From: Neobacillus endophyticus
GTDB lineage: Bacteria; Bacillota; Bacilli; Bacillales; Cytobacillaceae
NCBI RefSeq assembly: GCF_013248975.1
Contig: NZ_JABRWH010000001.1
Location: forward strand, 1,488,001-1,552,000
DNA: 64,000 bases
Direction: 5' to 3'
Below the pieces are notes generated by a model. That model made no database searches. It was not told the origin of the DNA and saw only the letters and a program-made list of their open reading frames with translations. Below, piece by piece: positions 18,232 to 27,060 of the stretch. Positions within the stretch are counted from its first letter, which is position 1; every line of letters starts with the position of its first letter. The position numbers were made by a program, and so were the translations under genes.

Positions 18232-18464
18232 TAGTTCAATAAACAATTAATTACGATCAAAAGAATTAAATTGAATGGACGAAAAGGACACACTATAAAT
18301 TCCTGTCCTTGCCTTCCGTTATTTTTTTACTTATCAAATGTCTACCACGATATGTACTCGAAAATACTAAGTCTGCCAGTAGTAGCTCAACTATGGAACA
18401 TGGTAAATAATTAGAAACAGTCATGGACGCAATAAAACCACTTACAGTTCAAGATTGTAAATCC

Positions 18465-18690
18465 CTCTAATTCCAAGTTTGATATACTTCTAAATGCAAA
18501 AAAGGCTATTGATGTATGCCGTTATACACAATAGCCTTTTACGTTTGCTACTGATTAATTTTTTGGTCCCATCCTTCCAGCTTCAGACAGTTTATATTAA
18601 TGTTATGCATTTACTCATTCCAAAAACCGATATCCTCCCTTCACGCTTATAATAGCTGGATGTCCTACATTCAAGGCTGAAGTATTGATT
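18465..18690. repeat. Decayed copy of the recombinase upstream region
   Basis: This stretch resembles DNA around the starts of the two recombinases at 29636 and 45076. It has the remnant of the first codons (CTAATTCCAAGTTTGAT), a hairpin AAAAGGCTATTG/CAATAGCCTTTT at 18505-18542, and a following ~140 bp with TTTTTTGGTCCCATCCTTCC. The CACGACA/TGTCGTG arms present in the other copies are degraded here. The rest of 18232-18937 has no gene. Confidence 0.65.
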
Positions 18691-18937
18691 AAGTGAATCT
18701 ATTTTATTGTTTTTTATCAAAATCAAAACTTTAGTCCTATAAAACTATTACTGGATGCTTTTACACATTTCAAAAACTAATCACAATTACCTTATATGCC
18801 GATACTTACAATTAGTCCCAAAGTAACAATTTGCCACCATTTCCCTTTAGGTTTTTCACCGAAATTCGACAATTTGCAATAAATTTAAAGTATAATAAAA
18901 ACAAATTTCTACTAACAAGAGGACGGAGTAAATAGGA

Positions 18938-21022
18938 ATGCTAGATGATCAAACGCGGTATTCACGACTTGCACATATAACAAGATTAATTAATTCCAAG
19001 CTGGAGTTACGTGAAGTGTTAAAACATGTAACAACCGCCATATCTGAAGAAATTGTCCAATGTTCTGCTGTCGGTATTTATTTACCACAGGGAGACGGGA
19101 CTTTTAGAGGATATGTGGGAAAGCCGGATACCATGAATGGAATGACACTCGACATGCTCGTGGTCGATCCTAAAGTTGATCAATTAGCCAATGAACTTGT
19201 TAGAACAAAAAGAACGATCTATATACCTGATACATCAAAGGATAATCGTCCTGATCCCAAACCAATCCAAGCCTTTCAAATAAAATCAATATTAGCCTTG
19301 CCGATCTCACTTGAAGAAGAGTTATATGGACTGGTTTTTTTATTTAATTATGGAGTGGTTTTGAACTTAAAACAATCAGAAATTGAAAGTGTTGAAGCGT
19401 ATGTGAACATGGCGGCCGTAGCTATTCGGAATGCCAATTATTTAAAACAAAAGGAAAGCTTAATTTCTGAAAAGCAGCTGTTACTTGATCTGACGAGTGA
19501 TCTCTCTATGTGCTCATCTATAGAAGATAGTCTTGATAAAAGTTTTTTCTATTTAGGGAAAATCTTAGATAATGATTGCATAGATTTCCAAATACTTGAT
19601 ATCGAAGTAGATAACAGGGTCAAAGTAAACTCAGGTTATTATGCTAAAAAGAAATGGCGTGAAACATTCCAAAAATTAATCATAAACAATTGTTATGATG
19701 CCATAATTCAAAATGTGATTGAAACCAAGAAATCCATCCTCATTTCGGATGTTTATGCAGATCAAAGACTTAATCATGAACTTTGCCAGAAATATTCGTT
19801 AAAGGGCCTATTTTTGATTCCATTGGTATCTATGGGGAAAGTTTTAGGGATCATAACCATTGTTGATCTTGAAGGGAAAAGTCGGATTTATACCAAATCA
19901 CAAACCCGACTGGCACAATCCATTGTTGATGCTACAGCATCAACGTTAACTAGCTTGCTTTATATGGGCCAACTTGAAGAAATGATAGAGGAGCGGACAC
20001 AGCAGCTCGAAGAAGCCATTGAGAAGAAAAACAATGTAATTGAAAGCATTTCTGAAGGGTTCATTGCTTTAAATAGTAAATGGAGAATTACAAATATAAA
20101 CAAAAACGTTATCCATCGCACATTCGCTCCAAATAAGTTATTAGGGAAAAAAGTATGGAGTGTTTTCCCACAGACTGTTGATACTGTAATCTACAAAGAA
20201 CTACATAGGGTGATGACAGAACGGATCCCTGTATATTTTGAATCACCTTATGCCGGTTCTTGGTATGAAATAGTGGCTTATCCATATGATGATGGAATCT
20301 GTGCCCTTATTAAAGACATAACTGAGAAAAAGAAATTTGAGAAAGAATTAAAAAGGTTATCCGGGCTACAGTTAATTGGCCAGATGGCGGCAGGTATAAG
20401 CCATGAGATCAGAAATCCGATGACAACCGTACGAGGATTTCTTCAGCTTGTAAAAGAAGAAAATGACTTTGAGAAATTCGGACATTATTTAAACCTTATG
20501 ATTGAAGAACTGGACCGTGCAAATGCCATTGTTACAGAATTCCTTTCTATGAGTAATACCAAAATGACGGATTTACAGAAGTGGAATTTAAATAACATCA
20601 TATTAGATATAGCTCCACTAATTGAAATAGATGCAACTAACCAAAACAAAAATGTAAAAATCAATACGCAGACGCTGCCAGAATTATTATTAAATCGAAA
20701 TGAGATCCGCCAATTAATAATAAATCTATACCGGAATGGGTTAGAAGCGATGGAAGAAGGAAAAACACTAACCATAAGTACTTACAAGGAAGAGGGTTAT
20801 GTTGTACTTGCATTTAAGGATCAAGGGAAAGGGATTAAACCTGAAGTATTAGAAAAGCTTGGCACTCCCTTCTTCACTACCAAAGAAAAAGGGACTGGCT
20901 TGGGATTAGGTGTAAGTTACGCAATAGCAGCCCGTCACAATGCAAAAATTGAAATTCAAACAGGTGAAGAAGGCAGCACTTTTTATGTCAAATTTTCAAC
21001 AGCCTCTTCTCATTCTAGATAA
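18938..21022 (+). CDS. Cytoplasmic GAF-GAF-PAS sensor histidine kinase (NtrB/sporulation-kinase type)
   Basis: 694 residues, no membrane helix. Two GAF domains (~10-165, ~180-345) are very similar to those of the GGDEF/EAL protein at 12012-14396. A coiled segment (MIEERTQQLEEAIEKK) and a PAS domain (~370-465) follow. The HisKA domain has phospho-His489 in GISHEIRNPMTTVRGFLQLV, as in KinA/NtrB-type kinases. The HATPase domain has INLYRNGLEAM (N box), DQGKGIKP and GTGLGLGVSYAI. No response regulator is adjacent, so it is an orphan kinase and may feed the Spo0 phosphorelay (inference from H-box type). ATG 18938 follows AGAGGACGGAG by about 9 nt. Confidence 0.92.
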   Translation: MLDDQTRYSRLAHITRLINSKLELREVLKHVTTAISEEIVQCSAVGIYLPQGDGTFRGYVGKPDTMNGMTLDMLVVDPKVDQLANELVRTKRTIYIPDTSKDNRPDPKPIQAFQIKSILALPISLEEELYGLVFLFNYGVVLNLKQSEIESVEAYVNMAAVAIRNANYLKQKESLISEKQLLLDLTSDLSMCSSIEDSLDKSFFYLGKILDNDCIDFQILDIEVDNRVKVNSGYYAKKKWRETFQKLIINNCYDAIIQNVIETKKSILISDVYADQRLNHELCQKYSLKGLFLIPLVSMGKVLGIITIVDLEGKSRIYTKSQTRLAQSIVDATASTLTSLLYMGQLEEMIEERTQQLEEAIEKKNNVIESISEGFIALNSKWRITNINKNVIHRTFAPNKLLGKKVWSVFPQTVDTVIYKELHRVMTERIPVYFESPYAGSWYEIVAYPYDDGICALIKDITEKKKFEKELKRLSGLQLIGQMAAGISHEIRNPMTTVRGFLQLVKEENDFEKFGHYLNLMIEELDRANAIVTEFLSMSNTKMTDLQKWNLNNIILDIAPLIEIDATNQNKNVKINTQTLPELLLNRNEIRQLIINLYRNGLEAMEEGKTLTISTYKEEGYVVLAFKDQGKGIKPEVLEKLGTPFFTTKEKGTGLGLGVSYAIAARHNAKIEIQTGEEGSTFYVKFSTASSHSR

Positions 21023-21374
21023 TGCTGGTTTAGCTATTATGATGAAAAAATAAGATTTAAATTCTTTCTTTATCTAATCCAAAATACCCACATAATACAC
21101 AGTGGACCGCATGACGATCTTCATGAAATTCTATTCTTTTGTATATGTGATTTTAGCTTTCAAGTTGGAATATAGAAATTTCTGCTATAAACCTTCAAAT
21201 GTTAATTTTCATAAGGCCGATAACGCTTGTTAAATCTCATAGATGAACAAGGGACTCTCAGTAGACAGATAATCGGAATCGGTCTACTTGTTATAACGTT
21301 GATATAAATTGTTGTAATTTTGGTAGGATAAAACCAGCCATATAAAAAAACCTATTTGGAGGTTTTAGAAATAG
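21023..21374. other. Intergenic region
   Basis: 352 bp with no gene. A GTAGAC/GTCTAC hairpin around 21262-21288 is the only structure noticed. GGAGG just before 21375 is the ribosome site of the next gene. Confidence 0.4.
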
Positions 21375-21878
21375 ATGCTGAATATAACGGAAGTAGGCAT
21401 AAACGATCGAGTAGCACTGTGTTTGGCATATACGGAACGTACTTTAGATTATTTTAGAGATGAATTTAAAGACGGGAAATATGATGCCGCGTTTGATAAA
21501 TTTGATAATATTATTAAATTAGGGTTTGATTGGTTAATTGGAAACAAGGTTGATTGGGAAATCATATACAATCTATGTAATGATGATGAACAAGAATATG
21601 GTTGTTTTAATTTTGTGAGTTCACATGAATGTTCTGATAAATACACTATTCCAACAAGTATCCTTATATGGACTATTTATTATTTAATCTATCAATGTGC
21701 TCGTCAGTCTAATGAACAGTATTTTCCTTCAGATCTTTGGGATGGTAATTTACCAGAAGAAGAGGAAAAGGAAATTCTTGAGACTCTTAATGCAGAAGCA
21801 AGTAAGTATCTTTCATCAGACGTTATTGAACAACTAAAATTAGTAGAAAGTATTTATAGGAAAAATCTATACGGATAA
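21375..21878 (+). CDS. Hypothetical acidic protein, possibly Imm6-like immunity protein
   Basis: 167 residues, acidic, helical, no signal or membrane segment. Length, the all-helical look and the motif region NKVDWEIIYNLCNDDEQEYG resemble orphan immunity proteins of polymorphic toxin systems (Imm6-type), but I only half recognise it. A GGAGG site lies about 12 nt before ATG 21375, and a terminator follows at 21968. No toxin gene is adjacent. If it is an immunity protein, it would be an orphan gained by transfer, in line with the accessory character of the region from here on. Confidence 0.6.
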   Translation: MLNITEVGINDRVALCLAYTERTLDYFRDEFKDGKYDAAFDKFDNIIKLGFDWLIGNKVDWEIIYNLCNDDEQEYGCFNFVSSHECSDKYTIPTSILIWTIYYLIYQCARQSNEQYFPSDLWDGNLPEEEEKEILETLNAEASKYLSSDVIEQLKLVESIYRKNLYG

Positions 21879-21967
21879 CACCTATTATACCTGCAGTTTG
21901 TATTCCTTTTCATTAATTACCAAGGCGTGGGGACCATTGCAAAAATAGGATATATTGGAAAGTGGAT

Positions 21968-22000
21968 ATTGGAAGGCAGTTTAACTGCTTTCCATTTTTG
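21968..22000 (+). terminator. Terminator after 21375-21878 gene
   Basis: GGAAGGCAG and CTGCTTTCC arms (one G-T pair) followed by ATTTTTGTG on the + strand. Confidence 0.65.
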
Positions 22001-22249
22001 TGTAAAGAAAAATAAATGAAATTAGATAATCATATCCCAGCTGTCAAACTGACTATTAAAAAAGAAATTTTGCTTTTTCTTAAATCTTTTAGAGAATACT
22101 TTTAGATGAATCAAAAGCTTGTAAAAAAACGGAAATTAATTGATCAAATCAAAATTGGGAGCTTCATTCATTTTGGTAGCGTCATAACAGTGCCTAACCG
22201 TCACTTTAACTTTATTCTTTTCAGGAACATAGCCCGATTTTAAAATGAA

Positions 22250-22420
22250 AAAGAGTAACTCGCTATCTCTATACAACTCATTTCTTAACCTTATTCGTAC
22301 ATATACTAGTGAATCGGCTGGATAGAAGGAAAAGCAGGAACCCCTGACTGAGAATTGAAAAAAGCGGGGAGCTTCTCCCACTGCCCGCTAGGTTTGAAGA
22401 ACGCAACTCAGATTTTTTAT
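22250..22420. repeat. Dispersed repeat B, copy 1, with fragment of a ribbon-helix-helix gene end
   Basis: It shares a CTATACAACTCATT box, a GGAACCC...TGACTGAGA box and a hairpin AGCGGGGAG...CTGCCCGCT with copies at 26805, 35030, 37535 and 38190. The minus strand past the hairpin reads FIKNLSCVLQT then stop, matching the C-terminus of the 38244-38984 protein. 22001-22249 holds no gene. Confidence 0.65.
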
Positions 22421-22471
22421 GAAGTCAAAACAACTGTCATTTAAAAACCGTAACACTTCTTTCATGGATTG

Positions 22472-23233
22472 TTATTCAATTGTATTTTTCATTGCGTTGT
22501 ACATATTCTCAACATATTCATCCACTTTATCTCGTGGCATACGCAAGCGTTCCACAGAAGTGCCATATCCAATTTCTTGTTCACCCTCTTCTAATCCTTT
22601 GAAAATCCCATCTGCGAAGGCATCTAATGGTTCGCCATGAGTATGCAGCCCCGCTCCGCCTAAATCTGTATTCACTGCTGGTGGAGCAACTTCAATTACT
22701 TCTACTGATGTATCAGAAAGTTGGTGTCTTAGACTCATTGTAAATGAATGAAGTGCCGCCTTTGTTGCTGAATAAATCGGAGCAATAGCAAATGGTGTAA
22801 AAGCTAATCCTGATGTCACATTAATGATCGCCGCCCCTTCTTTTTCAGCAAAATAGGGAGCGAACAGCATAGAAAGATGGAAAGGTGCTTCAATATTGGT
22901 GATGATCTCCTTATTAAAATAATTCCAATTGTTCTTCGCATCTGCTTTTAACACATTAAAGCGTTGTTGAATCCCTGCATTGTTCACCAACACATTCACT
23001 TCTGGATGATTCGATGTTACCCACTCAAACAATGCTGCACGCTCTGATTCATTATCCAAATTACTTACATGAGTAATAAGGCTAGGGAATTTTTCTTTCG
23101 CATTTTGTAGTGCACTTTCACGTCGTCCACAAACAATAACTTTATTTCCAGCCTTTATAAAGCGTTCTGCAAAAGCTAATCCTATTCCAGCACTGCCACC
23201 TGTTATAAGGATTGTATTTCCTGAAAGTTTCAT
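22472..23233 (-). CDS. Short-chain dehydrogenase/reductase (DltE-like)
   Basis: 253 residues with all classical SDR marks: cofactor motif TGGSAGIG (12-19), VNNAGI (~84-89), catalytic Ser in INVTSGLAF and YSATKAALHSF with the Tyr-x3-Lys pair. It resembles the DltE-type oxidoreductases of bacilli; an Arg after the second strand (CGRRESA) suggests NADP(H). Substrate unknown. It is the second gene of an operon with the MerR regulator, 70 nt upstream, and is probably controlled by it from the promoter at 23705-23735. Confidence 0.88.
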   Translation of the reverse strand: MKLSGNTILITGGSAGIGLAFAERFIKAGNKVIVCGRRESALQNAKEKFPSLITHVSNLDNESERAALFEWVTSNHPEVNVLVNNAGIQQRFNVLKADAKNNWNYFNKEIITNIEAPFHLSMLFAPYFAEKEGAAIINVTSGLAFTPFAIAPIYSATKAALHSFTMSLRHQLSDTSVEVIEVAPPAVNTDLGGAGLHTHGEPLDAFADGIFKGLEEGEQEIGYGTSVERLRMPRDKVDEYVENMYNAMKNTIE

Positions 23234-23303
23234 TGTATTCCCTCTTTTCCAATTATTTTTTTAGGTTAATAAAAATTTTTCATTATACTAACTCTTTTCT
23301 TAC

Positions 23304-23663
23304 CTAAGTGCGTTTTGTATAACGATTAATTTTTAGGTCAATCCCCTTTAAGGATTCTGTCATCAGCACAATTTCATCTAACACTGCCTGCTTGTGATTC
23401 CTCATCATTTCAAGCCGGTGTTCAATGGTGCTGTCTCCTTCAACTACCCAATCAATATATTGCTTAATACCACTTATAGGCATGTGCGTATTTTTTAAAC
23501 AAATAACAGTCTCAAGAAGCGAAATCTGGTCTTCTGAATATAACCGCCTGCCAGCTTCATCACGCTCCATTAATGGCAGTAATCCTTTTTTTTCATAATA
23601 GCGTAACGTTGATTCTGGAATATTTAATCTAGCTGAAACTTCGCTAATTGTACAATATTTCAT
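23304..23663 (-). CDS. MerR-family transcriptional regulator
   Basis: 119 residues. The N-terminal winged helix (MKYCTISEVSARLNIPESTLRYYEKKGLL) and the wing (DEAGRRLYSEDQISLLE) are typical. The C-terminal coiled coil (~75-115) is short and lacks Cys residues, so it is not a metal-type MerR but of the YyaN/AdhR-like group. ATG 23663 has GGAGG upstream. It leads an operon with the SDR gene, and an ideal MerR operator-promoter lies 42 nt upstream, so it is probably autoregulated and activates the SDR gene when an aldehyde or similar signal appears (inference). Confidence 0.9.
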   Translation of the reverse strand: MKYCTISEVSARLNIPESTLRYYEKKGLLPLMERDEAGRRLYSEDQISLLETVICLKNTHMPISGIKQYIDWVVEGDSTIEHRLEMMRNHKQAVLDEIVLMTESLKGIDLKINRYTKRT

Positions 23664-23704
23664 CTGGAGACCTCCAAATTTTATGCTGCACTGTCGACAG
23701 GACT

Positions 23705-23735
23705 ATGATACGTCTTAAACCATGGTTTAAGTCAA
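23705..23735 (-). promoter_or_regulatory. MerR-type promoter with 19-bp spacer and internal palindrome
   Basis: On the minus strand a -35 TTGACT (23730-23735) and a -10 TATCAT (23705-23710) are separated by exactly 19 bp. Between them lies the perfect 18-bp palindrome CTTAAACCATGGTTTAAG (23714-23731). Over-long spacers with a dyad are the hallmark of MerR activation by DNA distortion. Confidence 0.85.
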
Positions 23736-23861
23736 CCCCAAAAAATAAAAATTTTACCCTGTACCAGTTAATGAATTTAGACATACGGTCACAAGTGTTG
23801 GCTCGATACATTCCTTTATCACTATTCGATTCAATACGAAGGAATAGCCTTCCAGTGGGAT

Positions 23862-23946
23862 CTCGGGAAAAGCTGGGAGTGTTTACCCATTGTCCGCTAT
23901 ATTTGTAGAACGCTCCATATTTTTTGGAGAATTCCGCTAACGCCAC
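23862..23946 (-). pseudogene. Remnant of a ribbon-helix-helix gene 3' end
   Basis: The minus strand reads ALAEFSKKYGAFYK, matching ALAEFFKKYGYEEQ near the C-terminus of the 38244-38984 protein. Then comes a degenerate form of its terminator region (GGGAGTGTTTACCCATTGTCCGC). The frame is shifted after the match, so only a scar remains. 23740-24143 otherwise holds nothing recognised. Confidence 0.55.
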
Positions 23947-24143
23947 TTTATGGATGCCCTTTTTCCCTATTGAGTTCTTTACTTGGATAACGCCTCATTT
24001 TAGTATTCATATGCCACCATTATCTTTATTTGATCGACAGTCACACGTCTCAGGAAAGCATGCCCTTTTAAACCCTTAGATGATATTTATACCTTTCGCT
24101 TGTCCAATTCATTGCATATGATGCACCATATCAAAATATTATT

Positions 24144-25257
24144 TTGGGTGTGAATGAATTGAATTCAAAACAATTTAATAGTAAAGACGCAATAGCACTT
24201 ACTGGTATGTGTTTTCAAACTTACGAACTTTTTGAAAAAGGAACTGTGGTATTACCGCAAGGCTTTGAGCTTGTATTTATCATTCGGGCTGTTGCGGGGG
24301 TAAACGAAAAAGCGGAAGAAGTGTTTGGGTTTATTGCTGAATCTGACGACACAATCGTGGTCGCTTTCCGAGGAACCGATTCGCCGCAGGATTTCGATTC
24401 GGATACAGATGTATTTCAAATCCGTTTTCCTTTCGTCCATAGAAGCAGGAAAACTCACCGCGGTGCTACCTGCATTTATCAAACCACAAGAGATGCATTA
24501 ATTAATGAAGTACAGAATCTCTCTTCCCGAAAAAAGCTATTTATTACAGGACATAGTTTAGGTGGAGCTTTAGCTGTATTTGATAATTGAATTTTGAGCC
24601 ACTCCGATTACATCAACGTGAGCCACTCGGAACTTTGTAACTGGAAAATCTGGAATGTCTTGACATGGAGCCTCCAGAGGCATAATTTAGCTCGAAGGGC
24701 GACACATCAGGATGTTTCGAGTGGCAACAAGCCTATCATGCCTCTCACTCCATATCAAGACGGTGTTCTTACTGGAAATGGAGTGGCTCACGTTTTCATG
24801 AGCGATGTGGCTCAATATTATGTGGGCAAATACATTAGCAACGTTATTTGCTTTAGATGTTGCTGTAAATACGAAATTTAGACATCCAATCCTGTATACA
24901 TTGGCTAGTTTTCGCGTGGGAAATCCTGACTTTGCTGATAAGTTTAACGAAACAGTAGAAAGCAGTTTTCGTATTTTCAATATCCACGACCCCATTCCTT
25001 TAAACTTTGTCAATGCTGATTACCCGCCCCCGTTTACAGAAAACGGTTTATACTATCAACATGTAAAAAGGAAGATCCCACTCGATTTCCAACTAAATAA
25101 TATGGCTAGGAATCATACCATTAGTTGTTATTTTAAAAATCTGGCGGGGATGAATTCCAAATTTGCCAAAGCATTATGCAGTCAAAATCCCGGATTTTGC
25201 CCGGATACAGGAATTTGTCGATATTTTGAAGGACCCTGCAGTGATGGAACAACGTAA
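24144..25257 (+). pseudogene. Class 3 (alpha/beta hydrolase) lipase gene split by a small transposable element
   Basis: The first part (24144-24574) encodes the N-terminus with VVAFRGTDSPQDFDSD (oxyanion region) and the nucleophile elbow TGHSLGGALA. The second part (24835-25257) continues TLFALDVAVNTKF, ASFRVGNPDFADKF (catalytic Asp region) and FNIHDPIPLNFV, ending in a Cys-containing tail. In between lies a 260-bp element flanked by TTAGC. Removing the element and one TTAGC gives an uninterrupted 282-codon frame reading GGALATLFALD. As it stands, translation ends at 24590 just after the active serine, so the product is expected to be inactive. No clear ribosome site is seen before TTG 24144. 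Confidence 0.88.
24575..24834. mobile_element. 260-bp non-autonomous IS21-like element (MITE) with 5-bp target duplication
   Basis: The ends are inverted: TGTATTTG (24575) and CAAATACA (24834), each followed inward by a GAGCCAC motif (TTTTGAGCCAC left, GTGGCTCAA right). A second GAGCCACT/GTGGCTC pair lies further in on each side; multiple terminal repeats are typical of the IS21 family. TTAGC directly flanks both ends (24570-24574 and 24835-24839). No transposase frame fits inside, so it must have been moved in trans. Confidence 0.85.
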
Positions 25258-25440
25258 GTTTCTTTATATAAGTCTTTTTTTGCTTTGCTAATGTAAAAAT
25301 GAGCTAAAGTTACTACAGTACCAGAAAGAATATCCTTCATACATTCCTTCATAATCTGCTTGAATTTCAAGCGGCCGTAAAACATCAAACTAAGTATACT
25401 GTAACAGCAAAATGTGTAAAGAGAGCAAATCAATAAGAGA

Positions 25441-25474
25441 AAAACTAATCGGAAAAGTCTCGATTAGTTTTTTT
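25441..25474. terminator. Bidirectional terminator after the lipase pseudogene
   Basis: AAAACTAATCG (25441-25451) pairs with CGATTAGTTTT (25461-25471), followed by more T. It is 180 nt past the lipase stop. Confidence 0.8.
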
Positions 25475-25619
25475 GTGGGTTAAAAAGAAAATAATTAAAA
25501 ATTTTCTAGTTAAAATACATTCTTAAAACATGTATCTGAATGTTTACACCCCACAAAAAAAGACAAACGGACGACCTTTTTAAAGCTTATTCCCTGTCTT
25601 ATAGTCAGGAATAAGCTTT

Positions 25620-25917
25620 TATTTTATATTTCCGTTAATCGCACGAACATAACCCCAGAATTTTCCGTTTTATCCTCCGATACAATCCCAATAATACCAA
25701 CGATTCCAGCGAATTTCCCTTTCCCTAGCTTAGTAAAAACCGAGAAAAAAAAGAGTGATGCTTGGAGGAGATTAGGAAAAGATGAGTGAAATATGGCAGA
25801 GGAGAAAAATAAAAGTCCCGACAAAACCGTTGCAGACCGCAACAGATGAAACCAAAAAAGATAGTTGGTGCATCAAAATCCCGCTTTCCCCTAAAAACCC
25901 GATATAAAAATAAATAA
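25620..25917. repeat. Dispersed ~290-bp repeat A, copy 1
   Basis: Closely matches 34678-34970 over its length, including the starting CCGTTAATCGCACGAAC, the core CCTTTCCCTAGCTTAGTAAA and the ending CCCGATATAAAAATAAATAA. Short frames through it are conserved in more than one phase, so it is probably non-coding. It begins with the same GTGCGATTAACGG (minus strand) that occurs inside the S-layer genes. The rest of 25258-25995 holds only the terminator. Confidence 0.75.
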
Positions 25918-25995
25918 AAGAATAGTGAAAAAGATACTTGATACCTATTACGTAACAGTATACAACGCAGCGAACAAACAAAAAGAAAGAGCAAT

Positions 25996-26175
25996 TCACT
26001 CTTCCTTATTATTAATCTTTGAATTATCAAGTTTATTTGAAATTTCCTTAAGAATAATATTTCGTTCTTTTTGTGCTTTTATAAGGCTAACTGCAAACCA
26101 AATTGTTAAAGCAAGAATACCAACATAAATAATTAAAATGAGAATAAACGGTAATATTGCAAATGTGCTAATCAT
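25996..26175 (-). CDS. Small membrane protein (59 aa)
   Basis: ATG 26175 has AAAGGAG 8 nt upstream. The product starts MISTFAILPFILILIIYVG and has one long hydrophobic helix (~5-32) followed by a charged, probably coiled-coil cytoplasmic tail (KAQKERNIILKEISNKLD). The layout of one helix plus amphipathic tail is common among small Bacillus membrane proteins of unknown role. It is alone on its strand, between repeat A and the 26408 gene. Confidence 0.65.
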   Translation of the reverse strand: MISTFAILPFILILIIYVGILALTIWFAVSLIKAQKERNIILKEISNKLDNSKINNKEE

Positions 26176-26407
26176 AGTGATGTCTCCTTTTAGTTTAAGA
26201 TATTTTTGAATCTAATAAGACAATAACACATTTTTCCAAAAAGATGTTAATTTTATCATTGTACGGGGATATTTTGTAATAAATGGTTCTTTTTTGTCCG
26301 CTACCTACTTGTAAATGGAGGAAAAATGACTGAAATTTAATAAAGGAGTATAATTAATACTCCATTGGTTTGGCGAAAATAGAGGTAATTATTGAGGAGT
26401 CTTTGGT

Positions 26408-26776
26408 ATGATTGCTTTTTGGCTATTAATAGGTTATTACGTTTTATACTTCGGTGGAAATGCTTTACTAAAAAAGATGTTTCACATTGGAGATTATAGT
26501 GACCCAAAAAGATGGTATTGGTCAAGAGATAAGTTTATTATTCTATTTATAATTGTCTGGTTCATTTTCATGTGTATTTTAGTTGTTAACGGAATACTGA
26601 ATCAATTAATTGCTTTGTTAATTGGAATCTTTATCCCTACGGAAATTTGGCAAGGAGTAATTCAGTATAAGAATGATAAAGAAACGCGGCTCTATATTTT
26701 GAATATATGGTCAATATTTTCCTTTTTAATTCTATTAGCTTCCTTTATTATCTATTCGTCAACAACAACAAAATAA
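26408..26776 (+). CDS. Membrane protein, possibly DUF4181 family
   Basis: 122 residues from ATG 26408 with GAGGAG about 10 nt upstream. Four hydrophobic stretches are seen: FWLLIGYYVLYFGGNALL, FIILFIIVWFIFMCILVV, LIALLIGIFIPTEIW and IFSFLILLASFIIYSS. The conserved-looking polar loop after helix 1 (KKMFHIGDYSDPKRWYWSRD) reminds me of DUF4181 proteins of bacilli, a family of unknown function; I am not certain. Stand-alone gene in the accessory zone. Confidence 0.65.
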   Translation: MIAFWLLIGYYVLYFGGNALLKKMFHIGDYSDPKRWYWSRDKFIILFIIVWFIFMCILVVNGILNQLIALLIGIFIPTEIWQGVIQYKNDKETRLYILNIWSIFSFLILLASFIIYSSTTTK

Positions 26777-26804
26777 CATTATAAATAGCAAACATATATG
26801 CGTT

Positions 26805-26935
26805 TTCTCAAAGGTGTTTCCTACTCTTATATACTACTAGTTTTCGACGGAATAGCAAAAAAACAGGAACGTTTGTTTGAGGTAAAAAAAAGCGGGGAGT
26901 GCTTTTCCACTGCCCGCTTTTTTTGTGGAACTCCA
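26805..26935. repeat. Repeat B, copy 2, containing a bidirectional terminator
   Basis: Degenerate copy with CAGGAACG and the hairpin AGCGGGGAGTG...CACTGCCCGCT (26891-26918), bounded by an A tract and TTTTTTT, which can end transcription from both sides. Confidence 0.65.
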
Positions 26936-27060
26936 CTCAGACGGCTATCATATCCCATTATGTTTATCCATAGTAATATCAAACCTTAACGAGCTATTAA
27001 TTTCTAAAACACAAGATTAAAGCAGTAAAGCCCCCGTTAGTTCAACAAAGAATATTTCTA

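Noticed and set aside
22136..22381. 81-codon minus frame
   Set aside because: It falls within repeat B and unrelated flank, has no ribosome site and shows no conserved extension in other copies.
24587..24881. Frames inside the 260-bp element as a transposase fragment
   Set aside because: Only short frames without any DDE or IstB motif; the element is non-autonomous.
25624..25842. 72-codon minus frame in repeat A (also 34678-34884)
   Set aside because: Two phases are conserved equally between copies, there is no ribosome site, and the ends differ; it is treated as a non-coding repeat.
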